Shown here piece after piece: positions 1 through 11,566 of a stretch of 64,000 bases of DNA; the first letter of the stretch is position 1; every line of letters starts with the position of its first letter. Location: assembly GCF_943734655.1 (NCBI RefSeq), contig NC_071355.1, positions 73,369,449 to 73,433,448 on the forward strand. Direction: 5' to 3'. The translations under genes and the position numbers were made by a program. The notes below the pieces were generated by a model. It saw only the letters and a list, made by a program, of their open reading frames with translations. It was not told where the DNA came from and did not search any database. Source of the DNA: Sabethes cyaneus. Lineage: Eukaryota; Arthropoda; Insecta; Diptera; Culicidae.

Positions 1-1780
1 CTGCCTGCGGCTGGTCTGTCAAATAGCTGCCATTCGTAGGACCGATTGTAGGTTTCATTTTCATTTTCATTGTAATTCGGTTCAGTTAAAGTTTGGTTTG
101 TTTAACTTCTACAGCCGTGATTTCTTTGCCATTCATTGATATAAATGTTCATAAAATGTTAACACAAAACACACTTAATGCAGTACTTGACCATGTCTTA
201 TCGCATCTTTGCTAGTTTGCTTCAAACTTACATAATTGATGGTACTTCTCTGCAATTATTTTCCGGAGAATGTAATTACACTAGGTACAAGGAATGTACT
301 CATCTAAATCTCTTTAATCATACTCCATATTTAATTCCAATCTAATTTGCATGCCATCATTCTCAACATACCACCCGGTGTATCTCACCAATGCGGTTGA
401 CGTGCTCAATTAAGAAACTATTCCGCACTAAATCGCTGCAGCAATAGATGAACGCTGTGTGGACCTCAACAAGATAGACAACAAAGAGTGAACCCGGTAT
501 TGAGTGCAGCGCTCAGAGGAAAATTAAAATCATAAATTTCCCCTGCAAACCCAACAACTATCCGCATCCGAGGTTCAGCGCTATGGACATACTCTCTAAT
601 TAATTGAGCTCTCTTCCCAAGCGCATCGCGAAAGGATGTAGAAGCTGGTTGCACTTTCCGAATACAGGGGAAGTGTGGTACGGTCGGCACTCAACCCTGT
701 TTAAAACTGACCCTGGTTATCGTGTAATAACTGTGTTACTAATAAACTTAAAATGGTCAGCATAATGAGGAAAACTGAAGTTTATTGCTTCAAGCTTAGT
801 GAATCACTAAAATGAAACCTGTCTGTCTATCTTGAACATTTGATTTTCCATCTAGAAGTGTTGAAAGCTCAAGCCAGTTAGCATAATTAAGAAACAAAAT
901 TCTGCTAAAATGCTGAAGTGGGAGAGACCGCCTCTCAAATTGCTCTTCACCGAAACACCAACATTTCTCGTTGCAAGTTTTTATTTACCATTTTCAACAG
1001 AAAAAAATTCTATCATTTCAATGTAATTGTGCTGGAATCCAAATTAAACCGAAAAACATCAGAGGAATTCCTGGAAGGAAGATTTTCTCGTTACTGTGCG
1101 GTATGAAATATAGCCGACAACAAAGTAGCAGAGCTACGGCAATTATTATATTTTTGCTTTAGAATCCGAAGAATTATGGGAGCTGCCGACCCAAATAGCG
1201 CGTTCCGGCAATGAAATATTAACAGGGTAGCTTAACTTTGTTTACGAACTGGCCACCAAACAGCGGATAGAAGAAAAGTTACACGGATACGAGAAGAAAA
1301 CTGGCATATAAACAGCAAAGCTTCCACACAATCTTCGATAGAAACTTTCCAAAAGTTTTTGTCGTTTTCCGGGAATACACCAACGCAACGCGAAACATGT
1401 TGCGAATATTTTATTCTGTCGCCCCTGTTCGAGCGGCTCTTATTAATATAACAGAAGTGGAAATTCGAATTTATCTCAATTAAGTTAGGGCAGAAACATG
1501 CCCCGTGTGGCGGCAGCAGTAGCATTCCATCGCTTGAGGTTTGGTATATGATTGATCGTTTCGGCATCCGTCCGACCGAAGCGACGCGACGGTGAAATTA
1601 ATTGCGGAATGTGATAATAATCGTAGCTAAAATGACTAAATAATCTTGACGTTTCGTGGCGGTTGTTTGACATCGGTTGTGGCAAAAGCGGTCGACTTCG
1701 CATGCGGTTGAATATCATAGAAGACTTCCAGAGATTTCCCGGATTTTTTCAGGTATAACTATCTGTTAAGTAGTTAATAA
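1..1780. other. no gene recognised
   Basis: I see no supported gene, RNA or repeat here. Short open frames of 60-111 codons exist on both strands, but they overlap one another, lack recognisable domains and have no splice context. If the tinc assignment downstream is right, this is 5' flank or the first intron of that gene. Confidence 0.5.
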
Positions 1781-1892
1781 TAGGGATGCTATACCGGTTT
1801 TTCCCGAAACCGGTTTTACCGGTATTACCGGGCTATTTTCCAATACTGAATTACCGGTTTTTCCACGATCAAAAACCGGTATTATCGGTATT

Positions 1893-2312
1893 ATCTTGCA
1901 CGTTGAGCCCCTTTGTTCCTGGTGCCGATTGGGTTCGTTGAAGAGAACTGTTTTCGTTGCACTGTCGTCCGGCATCTTACGACATGTTCAGCCCACCGTA
2001 GCCTACCGAATTTTGCCAGCTGTATAATGGAAATCTCTCCGAACAGTGCCTTTAGTTCGTGGTTCATGCGCCTCCGTCACTCTCCGCTTTCAGTTTGTAC
2101 TACGCCAAGTATCATCCGCAGCATCTTCCGGTCAAACATGACAAGGGTGCGTATTTCCCCCTGACCAGCGACTTCACAGCTTCAAGTCCGTAAAGAATTA
2201 CCGGTTAAATATGGGTTTTGTACATTGCCAGCTTCATACGGCGGTGTATGCATCATGATCGTAGTGTTTTGCGAAGGGCAAAGTAGGTCCGATTTTTTGC
2301 TTGTATGAATAT
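1893..2312 (-). mobile_element. RTE-type LINE 3' fragment nested in hAT-like element
   Basis: Read on the minus strand, this encodes the C-terminal tail of a reverse transcriptase of the kind often annotated as craniofacial-development-protein-2-like (RTE/BovB-like). The pieces are a degraded R-R-M-N-H-E-L segment, then L-R-W-A-E-H-V-V-R-M-P-D-D, then a T-x-T-V-L-F-N segment. The frame is broken by small indels. The piece closely parallels the minus-strand copy near 42.2-42.6 kb, with which it shares the run around TCTTGCACGTTGAGCCC. It carries no catalytic RT core, so it is a dead 5'-truncated fragment inside the hAT-like element. Confidence 0.75.
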
Positions 2313-2544
2313 AAAGAACATTGCACAACAAAAGAAATGTGCGATATACAGTGAAGCTGTTCAGAAAATCTTCAGTGAAAAGTAACGGAGTACTCTAAAG
2401 AAATGTTAGAACACACCACGAAAGAGGAATTCGTTCGGTTAATAGTACAAACTGGAATAGAAATAACTTTACGATTAGTTAGAATTACCTGTTGGCAGGG
2501 TTGAGCCAATAATACGGGCTCCAATCATCGCTTCGTACGTCTCT

Positions 2545-2802
2545 GTTCGATCTAAGAAGCAAGGATACGCTTTACTTAAGCGATGAGGTATTTATGAAGA
2601 AAGAAGAAATTGTCGCAGTGCTAGAACCAGCCTTGGCCGCTATCGAATTACTATGCACAAAAATTGCAAACTCTTCGAACTACGAACTCTTAAACTACGA
2701 ACCTTTCAGGTATCGCACAACTACTGTTTCAGTTACTGTATTGGTAGAATTTCAGAGAGAGTTCGTATATTTAAATGACTTTGTAATATTCTTCAAGGCA
2801 TA
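2545..2802 (+). pseudogene. hAT transposase remnant
   Basis: The frame reads through T-L-Y-L-S-D-E-V-F-M-K-K-E-E-I-V-A-V-L-E-P-A and continues to I-E-L-L-C. It resembles the hAT transposase segment that usually reads as an E-E-I-V-E-V-L-P-x-K-x-A-V-E-A-L-C type helix before the RNase H-like C-terminal region. After about 35 residues the similarity fades, and the frame ends at 2803. The location inside TIRs with an 8-bp TSD supports the call. I do not see the DDE residues or a dimerisation domain. A weak open frame on the opposite strand (about 2890-3110) may be another scrambled piece. Confidence 0.5.
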
Positions 2803-3306
2803 AAGGATGTTTTAAAATAATAAAATTCTGCAAGGTTTTATTATTTTAAAAGTCAACGGAATTAATTCAGAAACCGAGCAGGCAACCAAATCTACTGAAC
2901 TTTCAGTATTAATTTATCATAAATGTCAGTATCTAAGCCGCGTATTAAAAGCTCTTGAACAATGGTTTTATTATACCACATTTCTAATTTACCGCTAGGA
3001 ATTGTTCTTTCTTTTTCCGTGGACACCGAATAAAGATTCGCTGCCTCCGGAAGTTTTTTCATCATGACATGGTAAATTCTCTTGGCAATGTTAAATATTA
3101 TTTTTTTAATGAACTAGTCAATTAGTTTTGCCAAAAGAAATTGAGTACCATTGATTATGGAAAGATCTTCAAGTGGAAGTCACATAATTTTTAAAGGTAG
3201 TTTTCAAGTAATAACTTTTACCGGTTTTTTACCGGTTTTACCGGTAGTGCATTTATCAATACCGGAAAACCGGTTTTCAAAATATCCCCCGGTATTGGCA
3301 TCTCTA

Positions 3307-3671
3307 GTTAATAATGATTGATAGCACTGCTACCAATTAATCATTATTGACTATTCATTTTCTCTCAAGCAGCCTAGAAGTTTTCAACTTAATATTGTTT
3401 TCTATATAAATGAAAATTGTTTGCTTTTTGTCAAGCTCATTCATTTGTTCATTCATTTGTTCATTCAATTTCATAGCGTATGTTTCGTGCTGGAGTTCGA
3501 ATGCTATGCCACACTTCATTCAGTCATACCACTGATTGTAGAGCAGAACGAATGCGTTGTGATCTTTTTTAGCTTTTCATTTCGATCAAGTTTCCTTTAC
3601 CGTTTGGAGCAGCGAAAAACTACAATACAGTCAATTAACTACCAGTCACCACTTAACGTAAAAGCGCTATC
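3307..3671. other. AT-rich spacer, no gene
   Basis: AT-rich sequence follows the hAT TSD, with short direct repeats of TCATTCATTTGT type near 3440-3470. The 104-codon frame through here is Phe/Leu-rich, runs across the LINE tail and has no domain, so I do not call it. Confidence 0.4.
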
Positions 3672-4562
3672 ATATTTATTATTTTTATTTTATTATTTAT
3701 TAACATTGATCCATCTGACAACAGTGTCTACATGAATAAAACATACTAAATTGCTACTAACAGGCTAACTAGATTACATTCAAACTTTGCAAACGATTTC
3801 GAAAACAATTAGCAGAACAATTAAAATCAAAGTGACTATATACACGATTAAACATACAACACATAGCTCTGATTGGCTCATTTTGTCCGTAATCAGTTCT
3901 TCTAAAATCCAGCCGAAGAAAATCTGAGCTGCGAAGGGCACGTGGAGCAGCGTTTATGTTAATTTGAGCGAGGATATTTGGAGAGTCCAATTCGCCCAGC
4001 AAAACTTTCCTGATGAAGAGTATCCTATCAATATTTCTCCTTTTGGCGAGAGTTTCCATATCGAGTAATTTACAACGGTCTTGATACGGCGGGAGCACTG
4101 AAGGGTTTTGCCAGGGAAGGTGTCTCAATGCGTATCGTAAAAATTTCCGTTGAACTGCCTCAAGTCTGGAAGACCAAATTCCAGTGTAAGGGCTCCAAAC
4201 TACAGCAGCGTATTCCAAGATCGACCGAACGATAGAATAGTACAAAGCGCGTAAACAGTACGGATCTCTGAACTCTTTGGACACTCGAAATATAAAACCC
4301 AAATTTTGATTGGCCTTGGATATAATGTAGGAGTAGTGCTCCCGAAAGTTAAGATGCGAGTCGAATATCACTCCTAGATCTTTAACAGCATATACCCTTT
4401 CCAAGCACTCGTTGCCGATGTGATAACTCCAAGTAATGGGTTCTTTTTTACGGTTAAAGGAAATAACCGAACACTTGCACACACTAATAGAAAGTTCATT
4501 CTTTCGATATGATTCAATACTACAAAAAAACAACCACATGTGCATGAAAGAAGTTGGTCGGA
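3672..4562 (-). mobile_element. 5'-truncated CR1/jockey-type LINE, C-terminal RT part
   Basis: The minus-strand frame (stop near 3769) encodes the end of a LINE reverse transcriptase. In order I see V-K-D-L-G-V-I-F-D-S, S-K-A-N-Q-N-L-G-F-I-F-R, R-S-I-L-E-Y-A-A-V-V-W-S-P, E-A-V-Q-R-K-F-L-R-Y-A-L-R-H-L-P-W and R-R-T-D-Y-G-Q-N-E-P. The catalytic YADD region and the endonuclease are absent: the copy begins at about 4562 and is 5'-truncated. The 3' end is a TAA/AATAAA-rich tail at about 3672-3700. About 280 codons remain open, so the copy is not very old. The same C-terminal block occurs in the element at 57.6-61.5 kb. Confidence 0.88.
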
Positions 4563-5439
4563 TGTCGTCCGACATAAACGAACATTTTGCTTGCGTCTGA
4601 CTGACGCCGTGGAACAAACTTTTGCTGTGGGCATCCGATTTGGAGACAAAAAGCGAAACGAAAAAATACGAGAAGAGGAAAATAGAGAAAACCGAATAGA
4701 AAGAATGGCCAAATCACTCAATAACTCAGATTGCAGTTTACACTCTTCAATATGAACGCAAAGCAGGAGAGCGACCGTTAGTTTCTCTGGCAAGGCCACA
4801 TATGAATAGTAGGCTGCAGTCTTGCAAGCGACAGATTGATTGCATTCAAAAAACTGTCAAATGATCGTTTTTGAAGCGCAAATTGAATGCAGAAAGCGTA
4901 CGCATTCACACAGTCACAGTCAACTGGCGATCCTCTTCCAAGCGCTGGCCGGATGTCACATTCGACCTGGTCGAGCACTTGTTGTCCACCCAGTAAACCA
5001 TTTAGTTTGTATAACTCGATTGCAACTGAGGTATACGAAATCATATCTGAACGAAAAAGTTATATTTCACGCCATATAAGAACATATATGTACCAAAGTG
5101 GAGGCGATATACGTGCGAAAATTTTGACAACTATTTGTAATTCTATTTTGTGCAGTTTTTATAACACGCAACTAAATACTACTGAATATATGATATAATC
5201 AAATATTGCAATTGTCTATCCTATTTAGTATTTATAATTCACAGTCATGAATTGTATATGAGGACACGCACGACATCGTCGGGTCTGTCTTCGTGCGTGG
5301 GTAGTGCACGTTAATCATGCTGTAATTGACGAAACAATCCTTTATCCTCAATAGACACATCCTTTAGTTGATCATGCGATCTTGAAATTTGCCCAACACT
5401 ACAATGCCCGTTCCCAGTTCGTTGGTAATGCCACCGCTT
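4563..5439. other. no gene recognised
   Basis: The stretch lies between two oppositely oriented LINE fragments. Several overlapping frames of 65-103 codons on both strands lack domains. I see no termini or TSDs. Confidence 0.45.
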
Positions 5440-6690
5440 TGATAAAAGTGGGTCTTTCCGCCTCACATCTTCAGACCTTTCTCTCCTTTGCGACAGATTT
5501 ACTGCAGACCTAGCTGCGGTACAGATGCGGTATATACCTACAGACCTGTCCGCTGCCTTCGACAAGATTAATCACCGTATTGCAATCGCTAAATGGGATC
5601 GCTACGGTTTTTGTGGCAATCTGTTAAGCTGGCTAGAATCTTACTTAACTGGACGAACCCTGAGCGTAAAAATTGGTGACGAGATCTCTGATTCGTTCCC
5701 CGCTACTTCCGAGATTGCGCAAGGTAGTCATCTGAGTCCACTAGTGTTCGTTCTGTATTTCAACGACATAATCCGCTCACTAAAACATCCAAGACTCACC
5801 TTTGCGGATGATTTGAAGCTATTCAATAGCATCCATAGCACTACCGATGCGCTATTTCTTCAAAAACAACTTGATATGTTTGCTAACTGGTGCGAAGTGA
5901 ATTGTATGCTGCTCAACCCAATTAAGTGCTCTATGATTACGTTTACGAGGAAAAATCAGCCGTTACGTTTCGACTATAATCACAATGGAATTCCAGTTCA
6001 ACGAGTCGACCATGTAAAAGATCTCGGTGTGTTATTGGATGTTAAATTAACCTTCAAACAGCATATATCGCTCATTGTTACCAAAGCCTCTAGGCAGTTA
6101 GGCTTAATTATGCGAATGACTCGTGACTTCCGCAGTATCGAGAGCTTAGTAACGCTTTATGGGACGCTTGTACGGTCTTCATTAGAATATTGCTCTGCTG
6201 TATGGATTTCTCACTACAATAATGCCATTTAACGCATCGAAAGCATCCAGCGCCGATTCGTACGCTACGCGCTTCGAATGCTGCCTTGGAGATAGCCCAC
6301 GAGGAATACACGATACGAGAATCGCTGCTAGCTCATCCGATTAGACACCCTCGAATTACGCCGAGAAACAGCGCGCGCCATAGTAGTTTCCGATATCCTG
6401 ACTTCCAACATCGATTGTCCCGATATTCTTCGCCAGATCCATCTGAATGCACCACTAAGAGTGATGCGATGGATTCCTCTGCTTAACCTGCCTTTTCGTC
6501 GCACCAACTACAGTGCTAATAGCACCATCACTGGGCTGCAACGTGCATTCAACCGAGTTTCAACAGCGTTTGACTTTCATCTGTCTCAGCAAGTGTTACA
6601 TTCTAAATTGGTCTCAATGTTTGCTGTATTAGGTATTAAGAGCCATTAGGGCAGTGTTGCCTGTTGGTAAAGTTATAAAAATAATAAATA
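5440..6690 (+). mobile_element. CR1/jockey-type LINE fragment, RT domain, broken
   Basis: This is a second LINE remnant in + orientation. It carries the RT palm: T-D-L-S-A-A-F-D-K-I-N-H, then I-A-Q-G-S-H-L-S-P-L in place of the usual V-P-Q-G block, and the active site F-A-D-D-L-K-L-F at about 5801-5824. It then reads through K-D-L-G-V-L-L-D and S-L-E-Y-C-S-A-V-W. The frame meets a TAA at about 6230 and a TAG after L-P-W-R, and it shifts frame near 6290. The rest, ending F-R-R-T-N-Y-S-A-N and L-Q-R-A-F-N-R-V-S, is still legible to 6648. The copy ends in an A/T-rich AATAATAAATA tail at about 6670-6692. It is a dead copy without endonuclease or ORF1. Confidence 0.88.
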
Positions 6691-6724
6691 AGACGGCAGC
6701 AACTCAATTTAAAATATCCCGGTC

Positions 6725-6975
6725 AAAGCACTACAGTGCTCTGTTTCGTCCATAATTGGTGCGATGAAATGGTATTCTCAACATTAAGTTATGGTGCATT
6801 ACCCTGGAGCGTACGTTCACATCAATCGCTCCTAAAATAGTAGGACAATTGATTTTTCCCTGGAGCATATCAACAGCAAAGAGAACCACCTGAAGCGTCT
6901 CCAAATGGATCAACCAGCATTAATTCTCGTAACTAGGCAATCGGAATGGATCTCGCCATGGTAGATGATGGAGAA
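6725..6975 (-). mobile_element. short CR1/jockey-type LINE 3' fragment
   Basis: On the minus strand the sequence encodes L-P-W-R-D-P-F-R-L-P-S-Y-E-N, then I-H-L-E-T-L, K-I-N-C-P-T-I-L and F-H-R-T-N-Y-G-R-N. This is the same C-terminal RT tail as in neighbouring LINE copies. An in-frame stop follows S-Y-E-N. The piece sits tail-to-tail with the + strand copy ending at 6690, and it abuts an RTE-type fragment at about 7005. Confidence 0.8.
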
Positions 6976-7004
6976 CAAAGCCATCCCGTTTTGGTAATAC
7001 GGAT

Positions 7005-8090
7005 GTCAGACCAACCGACTTCGTCGCCTCCAAGAACGTGACCTTACGTGGTATCTTTTTCCAGCATATCCACTTTCGGTGCACCTGGAGATGACCCAAC
7101 CAGACGGAACCTCAAATCGACCACGGTCTGATAAATGGTCGACACTTTTCAGACATTATCGACGTCAGAATTTATCGGGGTACTTACACTGATTCGGACC
7201 AGACCCTAGTGACCTAGCTACGCATTATCTCTAAAGCCGCGCTGCCAGAAGAGGGTAAGCTGGAAGAAGCCTCTCTTGAGGACTGTTGGAGTGTCGTGAA
7301 AACAGCCATTAACAGCGCAGCGGAGAGCGTCTTAGGCCGTAACGAATGAATGGTTTGACGAGGAATGCCAGCAGATATTGGATGTGAAGAATGCAGTGCG
7401 GGTACAAATGATGCGTAGAGCCACTCGTCAGAATGTGTAGCTATATAAACAAAAGCGAAGACAGCAAATCCGACTCTTTCAGGAGAAGAAGCGCCACCAG
7501 GAGGAAAAGGAGTGCAAAAAACTCGAGCAGCTGTACACTCGGAAGTTCTATCGGAGACTCAACGAATTTCGCAAAGAATTTATGCTGCGGGCCGAAATGT
7601 GCATGTATAAAGATGGAGGTATATTGACTGACGATCGTGCGGTGATCGAAAGGTGGAAGCAGCACTACGATGAACACCTGAATGGCGTGCAGGCGGAAGA
7701 TCATGATAGTGGAGGAAGTGGCTTCATTGGTGCAGCATCGATAAGCTAAGTTAAAAAAGTAATCCGACGGCTGAAGAACAATAAAGCAGCAGGAAAGCAT
7801 GGCATTGAACCGGAAGTTGTTAAAATGGGCCCGGCAAGTTGGCCAGCTGTTTGCATCAATTGATTATCAAGATTTGTAATACGGAACGACTACCGGACGA
7901 GTGGGGTTATGTGGGGTTATTTGGCCTTTCTACAAAAAAGACCATAAATAGAATTGTGAGAACTGCCGAGTGATCACTATCCTGAATGCTGCCTACAAAG
8001 TACTTTGCCAAGTCATCTTCCATCGACTGTCGTCAACGTACCCACAGGTCATAAGCGAAAGCATGAATCAATAAGGTGGATTCGGATAAG
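7005..8090 (+). mobile_element. RTE-type LINE fragment (end of endonuclease, linker, start of RT)
   Basis: The legible segments are in order. The endonuclease C-terminus reads F-V-A-S-K-N-V, Q-I-D-H-G-L-I-N-G-R-H-F-S-D-I-I-D-V and D-S-D. The linker reads E-D-C-W-S-V-V-K-T-A-I-N-S-A-A-E-S-V. Next come D-D-R-A-V-I-E-R-W-K-Q-H-Y-D-E-H-L-N-G-V-Q and V-I-R-R-L-K-N-N-K-A-A-G-K. The start of the RT carries L-P-D-E-W and I-L-N-A-A-Y-K-V-L. Stops and frameshifts interrupt it (for example a TGA within the T-W-R-x-P-N motif near 7095), and it stops before the catalytic palm. The pattern matches elements usually annotated as RTE/BovB-like. Clade placement is from memory. Confidence 0.82.
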
Positions 8091-8666
8091 TTGTAGGAAA
8101 TCTAATTATTAGTTATTAGAATTTTATTAGAATTATTAGAAATTTTATTACAAGGTGAAGTAACTCAAATAACAAAAGGATAGGAGATATTTAGAATAAA
8201 AAAAACTTAAATAAGCCATAGAACCCTATATATTTTTAGTCTATGTATCGAAATTTTCCAGTTCACCCAATTAATAATTTTTCACATCAGAAACTTATAC
8301 TCATTCCAGAGAAGAGGCCAAAATATGCTTTTAAAAATCGGTGCCCCACCTTCTGTTTTGATATGGACTGCTTGTCGAACAGCGAAAACAATAGAGGTCC
8401 CAGATTACTCTCTTGAAGAACGACAAAAATATTTGTGAATGCTACCAAACGAACAGTTCCTAATTTAATATAACTCAGTTAGCATTTTCATGTATTTATT
8501 ACTTGCCGATATGTATCCAACAAAATCGTATTCGATGCGCAAAACCTGCTTATACGAACTATTTTGGAGGCGATATACGCACGAAGGTCACTTATATAGG
8601 TATTTCTATACCATAAGATCCGATTTAGTGCGACTAGCTTCATACTGCTATACAACTTTGTACTTT
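8091..8666. other. no gene recognised
   Basis: AT-rich sequence with a run of ATTATTAG-type repeats near 8100-8150. The open frames reaching into the downstream SINE have no family resemblance. Confidence 0.4.
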
Positions 8667-8676
8667 TGTTTGTCAG

Positions 8677-8859
8677 GTAAAAGCAAAACAAAGCCTAGGT
8701 TCTACACTCCGTTATCAAAACTTGACCTTCTGTTTTTATACGACAGACTTCGCATCCAGCTGTTAGAGTACAAGACAGTTGCGGGGCCAGTGCTACGATC
8801 CTATTGACTCTAACCACCTCTCCCAGTCGGGAGTCATACATACGACGATTGGCTTATTA
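8677..8859 (-). mobile_element. tRNA-derived SINE, 5'-truncated
   Basis: This copy belongs to the family best seen at 28504-28709. It is flanked by a perfect 10-bp TSD, TGTTTGTCAG, at 8667-8676 and 8860-8869. In minus orientation it runs from just inside the anticodon-arm-like region to an A/GCAAA-type tail near 8677. The A box is missing, so the copy is 5'-truncated, consistent with target-primed reverse transcription. The region pairing with GTTCGAAT (the B box) is mutated. Confidence 0.82.
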
Positions 8860-8869
8860 TGTTTGTCAG

Positions 8870-9987
8870 CTACTATCATTAAAAACGATTGAATATCAGT
8901 GGTTTATTAGGCTTTATTTACAATTCCGAATTTGTTCAGAGATATTTACGAGTTGGTGCTGCGTGCTAGCTGGGAAAGTTACTGCATGAATATATAAAAA
9001 AAAAACCAAATTTTTAATTTTTTTTTTTAAAGAGGTTTGATTGATTTTTGTACTATTAGGGAGTTAAGAATAAGGTCACCATAACAAGAAAGTTAAGAAA
9101 TACAGTATGGTTACGTTTTCTTATCTGGTCGTTGATTACCAACGAACGGAAGCTTAAATTTTAACGGCTCCAAATGCATTAGTTTGGTGCTAAAATAATG
9201 TACACACCTAAACCTTTTGACCATAGTGCACAACCAAAGGCCGAAACGTCAGACAGTAAAAAAAGCCGTTTTCGATATAAAACTGACTGGAAAGCCGAAA
9301 ATCCACAATACAATGCTGATTTAAAATAGTGAAAAACAGCAATAGGGTAGTTGATCCAATAGTTGTGGTAGTACCAATAGTTGCGCCACTATTCATTATT
9401 AATGCATATTTTCGTCACCGTAGCATTTTAGATAAAACCATTACATTCATTATATAAAACAGGCTTTTAGAAGTATTGGTAGTTAGACTACACCATTTAA
9501 AATTAAAGCATTGTTTGCTAAAATGCCAATTTTCCAAAATCTAACGCGCAGTTGGAGCGCACAACTATAGGCGCTCATCTATAGTTTTGCTACGATGTTT
9601 TTTCACCTAGCAACCTAGCAATGTATATGGAATAACACAATTACAGGAACATCAAACTTAATTAAGGAAACATTAGCGCAACTGTTGGTACAATATAATT
9701 GAATCGGGAAATTCATTTTTTCTTTATAAAGCTTCTCGTACAACGAAAGCAATTGTCTTGCCTTGTGACAAATACCTTGTATTTGATAAATTTATATCCC
9801 ACAAGCATTAATTGAAGCATATAGCTCAATAAACAAGCAAAATGAAGTTATATTGTGCTTAGTGGCGCAACTAATGGATCATCTACCCTAGATCATGCAA
9901 TAAAAATATTTTGTTCCATGTAATATCCATTAACTACAAAAAGCATCTCTGTCTAATTGTTTGGTTTTCATTGTTCTCTTTTTACAG
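8870..9987. other. no gene recognised; ends in a splice acceptor
   Basis: Unique-looking AT-rich DNA containing no gene I can support. Its last 25 bases form a pyrimidine-rich tract ending TTTTTACAG at 9987, which I read as the acceptor for the tinc exon. Confidence 0.5.
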
Positions 9988-10272
9988 TCGTTCGCTAGGA
10001 TTTGCTACCACGCCATCAGCACTGAACTAACGATGAACAAACCATATCGAGGCAGCCGGAAAGACTTCATACCAAATACGTAGCCAGTAGAAATGGCAAC
10101 GGCTCATCATCCCATCGTGTTCACCTAGGACTAAACAGCTTTTTATTTCCACGTCGTGAGCGTCGCAATCCGACGACTCGAAGCTCAATCTAACTGTCTG
10201 TAAGACTTCATCAGTAGTTGATTAACTCTTTCGTAACTAGCTTCAAACCGTAAACGTTCCGATTCGAAGAAA
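9988..10272 (+). other. tinc: 5' UTR part of tinc exon
   Basis: The stretch lies between a strong acceptor (polypyrimidine tract then CAG at 9985-9987) and the start codon at 10273. It has stops in all forward frames and no alternative upstream start in frame with the protein. I infer that the transcript begins in a non-coding exon upstream, possibly outside the window. Confidence 0.5.
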
Positions 10273-10832
10273 ATGTCGATAACGGGGTCGCTAGTCGGTT
10301 ACGAAAACAACAATGAGGTATCGAAGAAGAACCGCTCTCTGCTCAACATAACCGCGACCTCCAACGCATCCTCGAAGCAATGCCCAAGTCTCAATACAAG
10401 CATATCGAATAGTGTGATAACAACGGCCAGCAATCAGTACCGGCAGCACCGAACAGATGCTAGCACCGGGGGAGGCTGCACTTCCGGAGGCGGCACCAAA
10501 AAGCCCCGGCGGTTGCATCTGAACACACTGTGGTCGGTGTGGTACGGTATACTGATTACCCTCCTGCAGGGCTATCTGGTGCTCCAGGGAACGCACCGCT
10601 ATCTTGGTCTGTCCGCGCTGAGTTGGAAATATGAAAAGCCGACCACCGAACTGGACATACAAATAGTGTTTTGCGGGTTGGTGGTGTTGTTTCTGCCCCT
10701 GCTGCTGGCTGCCACGATGTTCCGCGTAGGGAATCTGGCCAATGATGGCATTAAGCTGGCATCCGGCACCAGACTGTGCTCGTCTGCACCCACCGACGGA
10801 CTGGAGGAGGAAGCCTTCGAGGGAACACTACG
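10273..10832 (+). CDS. tinc: tincar-like membrane protein, first coding exon
   Basis: This exon encodes residues 1-186 and two bases of codon 187. In Drosophila, tincar is a multi-pass membrane protein expressed in cardioblasts and other tissues; its biochemical role is unclear. The N-terminus (about 1-80) is Ser/Thr/Asn-rich and probably cytosolic, ending in a basic K-K-P-R-R stretch. Two hydrophobic segments follow at about 86-106 (L-W-S-V-W-Y-G-I-L-I-T-L-L-Q-G) and 128-149. Then comes the conserved-looking F-R-V-G-N-L-A-N-D-G-I-K-L-A. The start ATG has a purine-rich, favourable context (AAGAAAATG) and is the first in frame. The exon ends at CG|GTACGT, a good donor. Reading past it gives a Cys/His/Gln-rich tail without similarity, which supports splicing there. 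The identification rests on recalled resemblance to tincar and on the clean join to the next exon. Confidence 0.75.
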
Positions 10833-11566
10833 GTACGTACCGACACTGCACTGCTCCCATCTACCCACTACTTACCTACAAGTGGTGCATTGTTGCTCTC
10901 AATCACAACCGCAACGACGCGCCGTGGCGCGACGACCAACCGGTGACGTTCGTTAGAACCGACGCGACGAGAGTGCGGACAAATGTGATTTATCATTGCG
11001 ACACCTCTCAGAGGCTCGCACGTCAGTGTCCGTCAAAGGAACGAGTTTCCGCTAATGAGATTAACTGGACGGCACTATGTGGGTCTCGGGGAAGTGTGGA
11101 AACAATTATGATTCATGATAGCGTCCGGCTATGTTTCATGCTAGTCTGTAGTCAATACATTTCCTAAAGATTACTTTAAGAGTTTTATGAAATATTTTCG
11201 GAAAGAGCATATAATTAAAACTTTGTAAGCTATTACTTCCATTCATCTTTCAAGAACTTCTCGCAGTCGATGATGGCTATTAATTAGCGAAAGTTGCCGA
11301 GTCGGTGCCAAATTACTAATTGATTAATTACAAACACTTGTTGGACCACCTCTGCTCTGCTCATGCCGAGCAAATTCATTATTCGTTCATTCTTCCACTA
11401 ATGGAGCGATAATTGAACGCCAAATAAGCTAATAATTGCAACCACCACCACCACCACTTTGTACAACCGCAAATTGTTCGAAACTCACTGCCAGTCGCAA
11501 TGATGGCAACTGTGATGGCTGCTCCTGGCTCTAAATAATATACCGTATTTTCGTATTTTTCGACAG
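10833..11566 (+). other. tinc: tinc intron (734 bp)
   Basis: The intron begins GTACGT and ends in a pyrimidine-rich tract with TTTTTCGACAG. It is phase 2. It contains a run of ACC repeats (about 11440-11458) and an AT-rich cluster at 11278-11335 with several TAATTA/TTAATTA-type motifs. I see no transposon in it. Confidence 0.65.

Larger units (their letters stand above)
1781..3306. mobile_element. hAT-like DNA transposon, degenerate, with nested LINE fragment
   Basis: An identical 8-bp direct repeat, GTTAATAA, lies at 1773-1780 and 3307-3314, the TSD length of hAT elements. The ends are imperfect inverted repeats: TAGGGATGCTATACCGG on the left against a right end reading CCGGTATTGGCATCTCTA. 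Subterminal ACCGG-rich repeats (1790-1890 and 3215-3300) face each other. The interior holds a hAT-transposase-like remnant (about 2545-2802) and an RTE-type LINE fragment inserted at about 1893-2312. No intact transposase is present, so the copy cannot mobilise itself. The family name is inferred from termini and TSD. Confidence 0.8.

Noticed and set aside
10833..10956. Extension of the tinc reading frame past 10832
   Set aside because: A good GTACGT donor lies at 10833, and the exon at 11567 continues the protein in phase with sensible sequence; the read-through tail does not.
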